Below, piece after piece: positions 57,280 through 64,000 of a stretch of DNA of 64,000 bases. The stretch is from Paragemmobacter ruber. Its GTDB lineage: Bacteria; Pseudomonadota; Alphaproteobacteria; Rhodobacterales; Rhodobacteraceae. How positions within the stretch are numbered: position 1 is the stretch's first letter; every line of letters starts with the position of its first letter. The position numbers were made by a program, and so were the translations under genes. Under the pieces are notes generated by a model. The model had not been told where the DNA came from, ran no database searches, and saw only the letters and a program-made list of their open reading frames with translations. Location: NCBI RefSeq assembly GCF_009908315.1, contig NZ_JAAATW010000002.1, positions 62,001 to 126,000 on the forward strand, given 5' to 3'.

Positions 57280-57620
57280 TTCGAGGCCTCCTGATCCGCG
57301 TCGTCCATGTCCACCTTGTCATGGCCCGCTTCCAGCCACGCCCCCAGCGCCATCAGCACGATCACCGCTGTCATCCCGAAGGAAATCACGATCGCCGTCA
57401 GCACCAGCGCCTGCGGCAGCGGGTCGGTATAGCCCGCCGCATCGGGCGAGATGATGGCCGGCAGGCCGGGCACCAGCCGCCCCGCCGCGAAGATGAACAC
57501 GTTCACCGCATAAGACAGCATCGTCAGCCCGATGATCACGGGGAAGGTGCGCAGCCGCAGCATCAGATAGATGCCCGCAGCCGTCAGCGACCCGATGGCG
57601 ATGGCGATCAAGGCTTCCAT
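57276..57620 (-). CDS. mrpC: Na+/H+ antiporter subunit C
   Basis: A 114-aa subunit, NuoK-like, with three helices (MEALIAIAIGSLTAAGIYLML; FPVIIGLTMLSYAVNVFIFAAG; LPQALVLTAIVISFGMTAVIVLMAL). The DPLPQALVLTAIVISFG segment is the MrpC signature. It lies one base after the mrpA stop and overlaps mrpD by 4 bp. Confidence 0.94.
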   Translation of the reverse strand: MEALIAIAIGSLTAAGIYLMLRLRTFPVIIGLTMLSYAVNVFIFAAGRLVPGLPAIISPDAAGYTDPLPQALVLTAIVISFGMTAVIVLMALGAWLEAGHDKVDMDDADQEASK

Positions 57621-57621
57621 G

Positions 57622-60462
57622 TCACTTCCCTCCTTCCGGGCGGTCTACGGAATAGGGATCGGCGCTGACCGTTTCCCCGGCGCGACGGGCCATCCGGCTG
57701 AGCGAGTTCAGCGCCAGAAGCACCGCGCCAAGCACGCAGAGGAACACGCCAAGGTCGAAGATGGCGGCGGTGGCCAGTTCGAACTGTTCCAGCGGCCAGA
57801 GGTTCACGTAAGTATAGCTCGACGACAGGAAGGGCGATCCGAACAGCCACGACCCCACGCCCGCCGCCGCCGCCACCAGCACGCCCGCGGCAATCAGCGC
57901 GTGATATTCGATCCGCTGCCGCGCCTCCGTCCAGCCAAGGCCGGACGCCATGTATTGCATGACCGTGGCGATGGCGAAGACCAGCCCCGCGACAAATCCC
58001 CCGCCCGGCAGGTTGTGCCCGCGGAAATAGAGGAACACCCCGATCATCATCGCCACCGGCAGCAGGAAGCGCGTGGCCATCACCATCAAGAGCGGATGGC
58101 GGTCGCCCGCGATATCCGCCCGCACCGGCATCGCCAGCAGCCGGTCATTCGCGCTGCCGGGTTTCAGCAGCGCCTCGACCAGCGCATAGATCAGCAGCGC
58201 CGCGATCCCCAGCACGATGATCTCGCCAAAGGTATCATAGCCGCGGAAGTCCACGATGATTGTGTTCACCGCGTTCGTCCCGCCCGCCCCGGGCTTGGAC
58301 TGCGCCAGATGATAGGCCGAGATCGAGGGGAAGGCGAAATCCCGCGTCATGATCGCATAGGCCAGCCCGCCGATCCCCGCGCCCGCACCAATCGCGATCA
58401 GCGCGTCGCGCCCCCGGCGGAAGGCTGTGCTTTCGCGCGGCGTCTCCTTGGGCAGAAAGTTCAGCGCCAAGAGCATGAACACCACTGTCACCACCTCGAC
58501 CGTGATCTGCGTCAGCGCCAGATCGGGTGCCGACAGCCAAGCAAAGCCCAATGAGATGATCAGCCCGATGATCCCGATCAGGATCAGCGACATCAGGCGG
58601 TTGCGATGGACCAGCACAACGCCCGCCACCGCCACCATCAACAGACCCCAGCCGATCACCGCCACGGGCGACAAGGGCAGCATCGCCCGCGTGCCCGCGC
58701 TATAGGCCCCGCCCGCAAAGGCCCAGAGCCCCGCCGCCGTGATGGCCACCGTCCCGATGGCCACCGCCCGCGTCAGCGATCCGTTATGCAGCGCCTGCGT
58801 CACGGCACGGGCCAGCGCCGCCAGCGGCTCGATGATCCCGTCGAAGATCGCCTTCGCCTCGGGGCGCGGGGTGGCGTCCCACATCGCCCGCAGCGCGACA
58901 AAGGCCCCCAACATCGCAAGGCCCCCGCCCACAGCCGCCAGCGACATCCACAGCGCGGGGGCATAGAGACCGTGCCAATGCTTGATCTCCACCTCGACCG
59001 GCGCGCCCGTCACGGCCCCCGCCGCCACATCCACAAGCCATGCGGCGGTGGTCATGGGCATCACCCCGATCAGCACCACCAGCAGCGCCAGAAAGCCCGG
59101 CGCCGCCCACAGGCCAAAGCCGGGGTCATGGGGCATATGCGGGTAATCATCGCGCTTTGGCCCAAGGAAGGCATGCGACAGGAAACGGAAGCTGTAGGCG
59201 ACCGAAAACAGCGCCCCCACCGTGGCCAGCACCGGCAGCAGCCATGCCGGGCCAAGCGCGGTATGCGCGGCCTCTTCCAGCATCAGTTCCTTGGACAGGA
59301 ACCCGTTGAACGGCGGAATCCCCGCCATCGACAGCGCAGCGATGCCTGCAATCGTGAAGGTGACGGGCATCAGGTGACGCAGGCCGCCCAACCGCTTCAG
59401 ATCGCGGGTATGCGCCTCATGGTCCACGATCCCGGCCGACATGAAGAGCGCGGCCTTGAACGTGGCATGGTTGATGATGTGGAAGACGGCGACCGTCGCC
59501 GCCTTGGCCGTGCCCATGCCCAGAAGCATGGTGATCAGGCCCAGATGCGACACGGTGGAAAAGGCCAGCAGCGCCTTCAGATCATCCTTGAAGAAGGCGA
59601 TCTTCGCGCCCAGCACCATGGTGATCAGCCCCGCCGTGGTGACGATCCAGAACCATTCCGGCGTTCCCGCCAGCACCGGCCAAAGCCGCGCCATCAGGAA
59701 AATGCCCGCCTTCACCATGGTCGCGGAATGGAGGTAGGCCGAAACCGGCGTCGGCGCGGCCATCGCGTGCGGCAACCAGAAATGGAACGGAAACTGCGCC
59801 GATTTGGCGAAGCAGCCCAGAAGGATCAGGATCAGCGCAGGCAGATACCAGTCTGACGCCTGAATCGCCTCTTTCTGCGTCAGGATCACCGACAGGTCAT
59901 AGCTGCCCGCGATATTGCCAAGGATTAGCATCCCCGCGATCAGCGCAAGGCCACCGCCCCCGGTGACCGCCAGCGCCATCCGCGCGCCTTGGCGCCCCTC
60001 CGGCAGATGTTTCCAGTATCCGATCAGCAGGAAGGACGACAGCGAGGTCAATTCCCAGAAGATCAGCAAAAGCAGGATGTTGTCCGACAGGACGATCCCC
60101 ACCATCGCGCCTTGGAACAGCATCAGATAGGTGTAGAACACCCCCATCGGATCGGATTTCGCAAGGTAGAACCGCGCATAGAGGATGATCAGCAGCCCGA
60201 TGCCAAGGATCAGCCCCGCAAAAAGCAGCCCCAGCCCGTCCAGCATGAAATTGGCGTTCAGGCCCAGCGACGGCAACCATTCGATCCGCGTCGTCACCAC
60301 CTCGCCCCGCAGCACGGCGGGGGCCTGCATGGCCAGCAGCACCAGCGCCAGCAGCGTCACCGATCCCGTGACGGCGGCGCAGGCGTTGCGCCCTGCACGG
60401 ATCAACAGGCCCGGCAGCAGGGCGCCAAGGAAGGGCAGAGCGGCAATCAGCGCAAGGGTCAT
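57622..60462 (-). CDS. mrpA: Na+/H+ antiporter subunit A fused with subunit B
   Basis: A 946-aa membrane protein. Residues 1 to ~770 are MrpA, with the NuoL-like core TPVSAYLHSATMVKAGIFLMARL and the conserved FKDDLKALLAFSTVSHLGLI segment, GIPPFNGFLSKE, and the MrpA-specific C-terminal helices (DALIAIGAGAGIGGLAYAI). The last ~150 residues are an MnhB domain (FLYFRGHNLPGGGFVAGLVFAIATVMQYMASG). An AB fusion is the known state in rhizobial pha and other alphaproteobacterial operons. The start at 60462 opens the operon; the 188 bp upstream carries the promoter. Confidence 0.95.
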   Translation of the reverse strand: MTLALIAALPFLGALLPGLLIRAGRNACAAVTGSVTLLALVLLAMQAPAVLRGEVVTTRIEWLPSLGLNANFMLDGLGLLFAGLILGIGLLIILYARFYLAKSDPMGVFYTYLMLFQGAMVGIVLSDNILLLLIFWELTSLSSFLLIGYWKHLPEGRQGARMALAVTGGGGLALIAGMLILGNIAGSYDLSVILTQKEAIQASDWYLPALILILLGCFAKSAQFPFHFWLPHAMAAPTPVSAYLHSATMVKAGIFLMARLWPVLAGTPEWFWIVTTAGLITMVLGAKIAFFKDDLKALLAFSTVSHLGLITMLLGMGTAKAATVAVFHIINHATFKAALFMSAGIVDHEAHTRDLKRLGGLRHLMPVTFTIAGIAALSMAGIPPFNGFLSKELMLEEAAHTALGPAWLLPVLATVGALFSVAYSFRFLSHAFLGPKRDDYPHMPHDPGFGLWAAPGFLALLVVLIGVMPMTTAAWLVDVAAGAVTGAPVEVEIKHWHGLYAPALWMSLAAVGGGLAMLGAFVALRAMWDATPRPEAKAIFDGIIEPLAALARAVTQALHNGSLTRAVAIGTVAITAAGLWAFAGGAYSAGTRAMLPLSPVAVIGWGLLMVAVAGVVLVHRNRLMSLILIGIIGLIISLGFAWLSAPDLALTQITVEVVTVVFMLLALNFLPKETPRESTAFRRGRDALIAIGAGAGIGGLAYAIMTRDFAFPSISAYHLAQSKPGAGGTNAVNTIIVDFRGYDTFGEIIVLGIAALLIYALVEALLKPGSANDRLLAMPVRADIAGDRHPLLMVMATRFLLPVAMMIGVFLYFRGHNLPGGGFVAGLVFAIATVMQYMASGLGWTEARQRIEYHALIAAGVLVAAAAGVGSWLFGSPFLSSSYTYVNLWPLEQFELATAAIFDLGVFLCVLGAVLLALNSLSRMARRAGETVSADPYSVDRPEGGK

Positions 60463-60602
60463 ACTGTAAATCACTCCCTTTGCGCCGGGTTCCGCGACGC
60501 AGTCTCCTTTTCGACCGATCCCATGCAAAGCTTAGCCATACTTTGGCACGGACTACCCCCATCTGGGCAAAATGTTCGATTGGATCAAGCCGATCACGCA
60601 TG

Positions 60603-60628
60603 AAAAGCGCCGCCGCGATGCGCTTTTT
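60603..60628. terminator. Bidirectional intrinsic terminator downstream of the ROK regulator gene
   Basis: AAAAGCGC (60603-60610) and GCGCTTTT (60620-60627) pair perfectly around a 9-nt loop, with a fifth T at 60628. Read leftward it follows the ROK stop by 23 bp and ends in a U-run, insulating the mrp promoter from the regulator transcript. Confidence 0.7.
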
Positions 60629-60650
60629 CGTGGATCATGTCGCGAAGGGA

Positions 60651-61871
60651 TCAGCCCTGCGCAATCGCCGCGTCGATCAGATAGCGCTGCGCCAGCGGGA
60701 TCGCCGCCGCGCCCAAGGCCCGCGCCTCTGCCCCGACAGAGCCTTCGCGCACCTGCGGCGCCTCCACCCCCGACAGGTCCAGCCGATGCAGCGCGGCATG
60801 GGTCCGGCGCGTGATCTCTGCCCGCACCTCGGTGGGCATCCAGCCGTCGATCATCACCGCCTCCAGTTCCACCAGCGCCGCGGCGGACAGTGTGGCATAG
60901 GCCAGCCCTTCGGCGGCGTGCTGGATCCATTCATCCAGGATCGCGGGCGACACCCGCCATTCCAGATGCTGTTCCCACAGATGATCGGAGCTTTCCCCTG
61001 CCGCCTCCATCCGTTCGGCCAGCCGCGACATGGACGCCACGTCGAACAGCCGCTGCAAGGTGCCATCCGGCCCCGGCACCGGCATCGGCCCGACACCGCC
61101 CGCGTTTCCCGTGCGCCCGGTGAACAGCTTGCCATTCAACACCAGCCCACCGCCGATGAAGGTGCCGAAATAGAAATACAGGAAATCATTGGGCTTCTCG
61201 CCCGTCCCGAACACCAGTTCCGCCCCGCAGGCGGCGGTGGCATCGTTCTGCACATGCACCGGCATCCCGGCGATGGCCGAAATTTCGGCCATGATGTCGC
61301 GGTTGCGCCAACTGTCCATCTCGCCCTGCGGCGCGCCAAGGTAATGCACCCAGTTCCACAGCTGGAACGGCATGGCGATGCCCATGCCCCCCACCCGGTC
61401 GCGCTGCGCCGCGGGCAGCGAGGTGAGCACGGCCGGAAGGGCATCGCGCACGAAGGCCACCACGATATCCGGCGTCGGATAGCGATAGACGCGGCGCCGC
61501 ATGGCGCGCACCCGGCCCAGAAAATCCACCAGCATCAGATCCGCCGACCGCCGCCCGATCTTCAGCCCCAGAAAGAACGCCCCCTCTGCATCCAGCGACA
61601 TCGGCACCGATGGCTGCCCGATCCGGCCCCGGATCGGCTCGCCCCGCAAGAGCAGCCCGTCCTGTTCAAGGCTGCGCATGATCACGGATACGGTCTGCAC
61701 CGAAAGCCCCGTCATCCGCGCCAGATCGGATTTCGCCAAGGCGCCCTGCTGGCGCAGGATCGACAGCACAAGCCGCTCGTTATGGGCGCGCATGCCAGAT
61801 TGGTTCGACCCCCGAAAGCCTGTGCCTTCGGGGGCCGGACGATCCGGCATCGTCTCGGCCAATGGTCGCAC
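60651..61871 (-). CDS. ROK-family transcriptional regulator (FrcR-like)
   Basis: A 406-aa repressor-type ROK protein. The N-terminal winged helix-turn-helix (MRAHNERLVLSILRQQGALAKSDLARMTGLSVQTVSVIMRSLEQDGLL) is followed by a sugar-kinase-like fold with MPVHVQNDATAACGAELVFG and the GTFIGGGLVLNGKLFTGRTGNAGGVG motif. The ROK zinc Cys cluster is not evident. It is divergent from a fructose-type ABC transporter, the same arrangement as frcR-frcBCA in rhizobia, so the ligand is probably a hexose or its phosphate. Start: a GTG at 61871 with GGAGG 4 nt upstream; a Met at 61850 is the alternative. Confidence 0.85.
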   Translation of the reverse strand: MRPLAETMPDRPAPEGTGFRGSNQSGMRAHNERLVLSILRQQGALAKSDLARMTGLSVQTVSVIMRSLEQDGLLLRGEPIRGRIGQPSVPMSLDAEGAFFLGLKIGRRSADLMLVDFLGRVRAMRRRVYRYPTPDIVVAFVRDALPAVLTSLPAAQRDRVGGMGIAMPFQLWNWVHYLGAPQGEMDSWRNRDIMAEISAIAGMPVHVQNDATAACGAELVFGTGEKPNDFLYFYFGTFIGGGLVLNGKLFTGRTGNAGGVGPMPVPGPDGTLQRLFDVASMSRLAERMEAAGESSDHLWEQHLEWRVSPAILDEWIQHAAEGLAYATLSAAALVELEAVMIDGWMPTEVRAEITRRTHAALHRLDLSGVEAPQVREGSVGAEARALGAAAIPLAQRYLIDAAIAQG

Positions 61872-61943
61872 GTCTCCTCCCGCTCCGGGCCTGTCTGCCC
61901 GGTTTTGAAGCAAGGATGCGCGGGGAATCAGCAGCCTGTCAAT

Positions 61944-61968
61944 AATAATTCAGAGTGATTTAATTATC
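61944..61968. promoter_or_regulatory. AT-rich dyad in the ROK regulator/frcB divergent region
   Basis: AATAATT (61944-61950) and AATTATC (61962-61968) form an imperfect inverted repeat, followed at once by a TTGACG hexamer (61969-61974) that could be a -35 element for frcB. AT-rich dyads overlapping a promoter are typical of ROK operators. Confidence 0.45.
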
Positions 61969-62055
61969 TTGACGCAAGCCCTGGAATCGGTTTTCTTGTC
62001 CTCGTCGCAGGGGGGATCACTCCTCACGGCACATCACATACGGGGGCGCACCCCC

Positions 62056-62078
62056 TGATTTTCTTGGGAGGAAAATCA
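62056..62078 (+). promoter_or_regulatory. Stem-loop presenting the frcB ribosome-binding site
   Basis: TGATTTTC (62056-62063) and GAAAATCA (62071-62078) are perfect 8-bp arms around the loop TTGGGAG (62064-62070). The loop plus the first base of the right arm holds the Shine-Dalgarno GGGAGG, and the stem ends directly at the frcB ATG (62079). Such a structure would expose the ribosome site at a fixed position. Confidence 0.55.
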
Positions 62079-63101
62079 ATGAAATTCAAAGCTAAGGCCT
62101 TTGCGGGCGCGGCAACGCTTGCCCTGTTCTCGGCCGCACCGGCGCTGGCACAGGACGTGTCCGCCTGCCTGATCACCAAGACCGACACCAACCCCTTCTT
62201 CGTGAAGATGAAAGAAGGCGCCGAGGCCAAGGCCGCCGAACTGGGCGTGTCGCTGAAATCCTACGCGGGCAAGGTCGACGGCGACCATGACAGCCAGGTC
62301 GCGGCCATCGAAAGCTGCATCGCCGATGGTGCCAAGGGCATCCTGATCGCCGCCTCCGACACCAAGGCCATCGTGGATTCGGTGAAAAAGGCGCAAGAGG
62401 CCGGCATGGTCGTCATCGCGCTCGACACCCCGCTGGATCCGGCTGATGCCGCCGACGCCACCTTCGCGACCGACAACCTCGAAGCCGGCAAGCTGATCGG
62501 CGCCTGGGCCGCCGCCACGCTGGGGGCCGAGGCTGCGAACGCCAAGATCGGCTTCCTGAACCTGACCCCGTCCGAACCCACCGTGGACGTCCTGCGCAAC
62601 CAGGGCTTCATGATGGGCTTCGGGATCGACGTGAAGGATCCCAACGACATCGGCGACGAGGATGACCCGCGCATCGTCGGCCATGACGTGACCAACGGCA
62701 ACGAGGAAGGTGGCCGCAAAGCGATGGAGAACCTCCTCCAGCGCGACCCCGACATCAACGTGATCCACACGATCAACGAACCCGCCGCCGTCGGCGCCTA
62801 TCAGGCGCTCAAGGCCGTGGGCAAGGAAAACGACGTGCTGATCGTGTCGGTTGACGGCGGCTGCCCGGGCGTGGCCTCGGTCAAGGAAGGCGTGATCGGT
62901 GCGACCTCGCAGCAGTATCCGCTGATGATGGCCGCGCTCGGCGTGGAAGCGATCAAGAAATGGGCCGACGAAGGCGTGAAGCCGGAGCCGACCCCGGGCA
63001 AGGCCTTCTTTGATACCGGCGTCGCCCTGATCACCGACAAGCCCGCCGAAGGTGTCACCTCGATCGACACCACCAAGGGCACCGAGCTCTGCTGGGGCTG
63101 A
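62079..63101 (+). CDS. frcB: Fructose-type ABC transporter substrate-binding protein
   Basis: A 340-aa periplasmic protein. The signal peptide is [24 protein letters not shown], cleaved before [17 protein letters not shown]. The mature part is a type I sugar-binding fold very similar to rhizobial FrcB ([72 protein letters not shown]). It binds fructose or related hexoses for the FrcC permease. The ATG is set by GGGAGG within a stem-loop. Two hairpins lie between it and frcC. Divergent from a ROK regulator. Confidence 0.93.
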   Translation: MKFKAKAFAGAATLALFSAAPALAQDVSACLITKTDTNPFFVKMKEGAEAKAAELGVSLKSYAGKVDGDHDSQVAAIESCIADGAKGILIAASDTKAIVDSVKKAQEAGMVVIALDTPLDPADAADATFATDNLEAGKLIGAWAAATLGAEAANAKIGFLNLTPSEPTVDVLRNQGFMMGFGIDVKDPNDIGDEDDPRIVGHDVTNGNEEGGRKAMENLLQRDPDINVIHTINEPAAVGAYQALKAVGKENDVLIVSVDGGCPGVASVKEGVIGATSQQYPLMMAALGVEAIKKWADEGVKPEPTPGKAFFDTGVALITDKPAEGVTSIDTTKGTELCWG

Positions 63102-63116
63102 TCTGAAAAGACTTGC

Positions 63117-63186
63117 GCGGGGGGCGCGTCCCCCCGCACCATCCCGCAAGGGAGAAAGCAGGGGCGGCTCTCGATCAGGGCCGCCC
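63117..63186 (+). repeat. Two GC hairpins between frcB and frcC
   Basis: The first is a perfect 8-bp stem GCGGGGGG/CCCCCCGC (63117-63124 with 63130-63137), 15 bp after the frcB stop. The second is a 7-bp stem GGGCGGC/GCCGCCC (63162-63168 with 63180-63186). Neither has a U-tract, so they more likely protect the frcB message and set the ratio of binding protein to permease than terminate fully. Confidence 0.7.
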
Positions 63187-63229
63187 TTCGTCTAGGCAGC
63201 GCCCGTCGGGCGGCGTGAAGGGGGGACAG

Positions 63230-64000
63230 ATGAGCCAGCCACAGGAATTCGAAAAGGTGCTCGGGCAAAGCGCGACGACCGTCGCGCAGTTCGAAGAACA
63301 GAAGAGCGGCCTTCGCAAACTGCAGCATTTCCTGCATTCCAACCCGGCCGCGGTGCCGATGATCGTGCTTCTGGCGCTGATCGTCATCTTCGGCATCGCG
63401 CGGGGCGAGCGGTTCTTTTCCGCCTATACCCTGACCCTGATCATGCAGCAGGTGGCCGTGGTCGGCATCCTTGCCGCAGGGCAGACCCTGGTGGTGCTGA
63501 CGGCAGGGATCGACCTGTCCATCGGCGTGCTGATGGTCTTTGCCTTCGTCATCATGGGGAATTTCGTTCTGGCCTATGAGATGCCCGCGATGGTGGCCAT
63601 CCTTGCGGGCTTTCTGATCGCCGGGGGCGGCGGGGCGCTGAACGGCTATCTCGTCTCGCGGCTTAAACTGCCGCCCTTCATCGTGACGCTGGGCACTTGG
63701 AACATCATCATGGCGATCTGTCTGATCTATTCAGAGAACGCCACCTTACGCGAGGCGGACCTGACCGCCATCACCCCCTTGCTGCACATCTTCGGCATCA
63801 GCTTCAAGGTCGGCCCGGCCGTGGTGACGCTGGGCGTGGTTGCGATGCTGATCCTTTATGTGGGCCTGTGGTACATGCTGAACTACACCGCCTTTGGCCG
63901 CCACATCTATGCCGTGGGCGATGACCCGGACGCCGCCGATCTGGCCGGGATCCGCACCAACAACGTGCTGTTGAAGACCTACACGCTGGCGGGCCTGATC
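63230..64000 (+). CDS. frcC: Fructose-type ABC transporter permease, truncated by window edge
   Basis: The first 257 codons of a BPD_transp_2-type permease; the gene continues beyond the window. A cytoplasmic N-terminus of ~40 residues (MSQPQEFEKVLGQ) is followed by helices (VPMIVLLALIVIFGIARGE; VAVVGILAAGQTLVVLTAGIDLSIGVLMVFAFVIMG; the EAA-like region GAGGALNGYLVSRLKLPPFIVTLGTWNI). VGDDPDAADLAGIRTNNVLLKTY matches FrcC/RbsC-type permeases. It follows frcB by 128 bp holding two hairpins. The ATPase gene frcA should follow. Confidence 0.92.
   Translation, partial: MSQPQEFEKVLGQSATTVAQFEEQKSGLRKLQHFLHSNPAAVPMIVLLALIVIFGIARGERFFSAYTLTLIMQQVAVVGILAAGQTLVVLTAGIDLSIGVLMVFAFVIMGNFVLAYEMPAMVAILAGFLIAGGGGALNGYLVSRLKLPPFIVTLGTWNIIMAICLIYSENATLREADLTAITPLLHIFGISFKVGPAVVTLGVVAMLILYVGLWYMLNYTAFGRHIYAVGDDPDAADLAGIRTNNVLLKTYTLAGLI

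Noticed and set aside
55819-57294. 491-codon plus-strand frame opposite mrpD
   Set aside because: Extreme Gln/His/Arg content expected when reading antisense to hydrophobic membrane codons; mrpD is certain.
1-64000. Search for tRNA, rRNA, CRISPR arrays, transposases and att sites
   Set aside because: No cloverleaf, rRNA-like stretch, regularly spaced direct repeats, transposase motif or flanking duplications could be recognised by eye.

Overview
The window is a 64 kb piece of G+C-rich, densely packed chromosome. Gene content and protein flavour point to an alphaproteobacterium of the Rhodobacterales (Rhodobacter/Paracoccus-like Rhodobacteraceae). The signs are: a glcD-glcE-(membrane protein)-glcF glycolate oxidase locus; a pyrB locus with a degenerate dihydroorotase partner; a plant-type glutamate-cysteine ligase; a fused mrpAB antiporter operon; an FrcB-like sugar transporter with a ROK regulator; a full-length bacterial ALDH16; and a recurring intergenic element containing a TATTT..CCAAGATGAAG core. 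I see no rRNA or tRNA gene, CRISPR array, prophage or insertion sequence. It reads as core chromosome with a few accessory insertions.

Layout. 1-12.9 kb: a truncated glycine-zipper lipoprotein gene, an AraC-MGMT repair protein, nth with a PfkB kinase, a divergent sulfotransferase/glycosyltransferase pair, HIT and DUF1203 proteins, then a leftward block (YdeI-like protein, polA, GNAT, CHCC zinc finger, hydroxypyruvate isomerase, DUF1285). 13.0-19.8 kb: a tightly coupled moxR-DUF58-BatA/DUF4159-membrane protein operon. 19.8-24.8 kb: DUF599 and the glycolate oxidase operon. 25.1-28.6 kb: two paralogous secreted trypsin-like proteases flanking an Hsp20 gene, and a peptidoglycan-binding protein. 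28.3-35.9 kb: a TetR regulator, succinate-semialdehyde dehydrogenase with a tiny lipoprotein gene, an alpha/beta hydrolase, a tandem-domain OmpA protein, and ubiA. 36-43 kb: rsmE, gshA, DUF805, plsY, and the pyrimidine locus, which carries two small membrane-protein genes between pyrB and the pyrC-like gene. 43-51 kb: a uracil-DNA-glycosylase-like protein, moaB, an RND efflux pair, a DsbD-N-like protein and YqgE. 51.2-60.5 kb: ALDH16 with deoC, then the mrpA(B)CDEFG operon. 60.6-64 kb: a ROK repressor divergent from frcB and frcC; frcC runs off the right end.

Functional themes are DNA repair (Ada/MGMT, Nth, UDG-like, PolA), cell-envelope homeostasis (MoxR cluster, OmpA, lipoproteins, proteases, Hsp20), C2 and sugar metabolism (glycolate oxidase, hydroxypyruvate isomerase, deoxyribose-phosphate aldolase with ALDH16, fructose-type uptake) and ion homeostasis (Mrp).

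Intergenic DNA holds two kinds of recurring structure. One is a composite GC-hairpin plus TATTT/CCAAGATGAAG element (five sites). The other is a set of AT-rich near-perfect palindromes (five clusters). Both sit mostly beside gene ends. I found no clear candidate for a wholly new multi-gene system. The most unusual items are the degenerate PyrC and the compositionally different genes in the pyrB locus, the protease-Hsp20-protease cluster, the UDG-like protein without Fe-S cysteines, and the unexplained glcDEF membrane protein.
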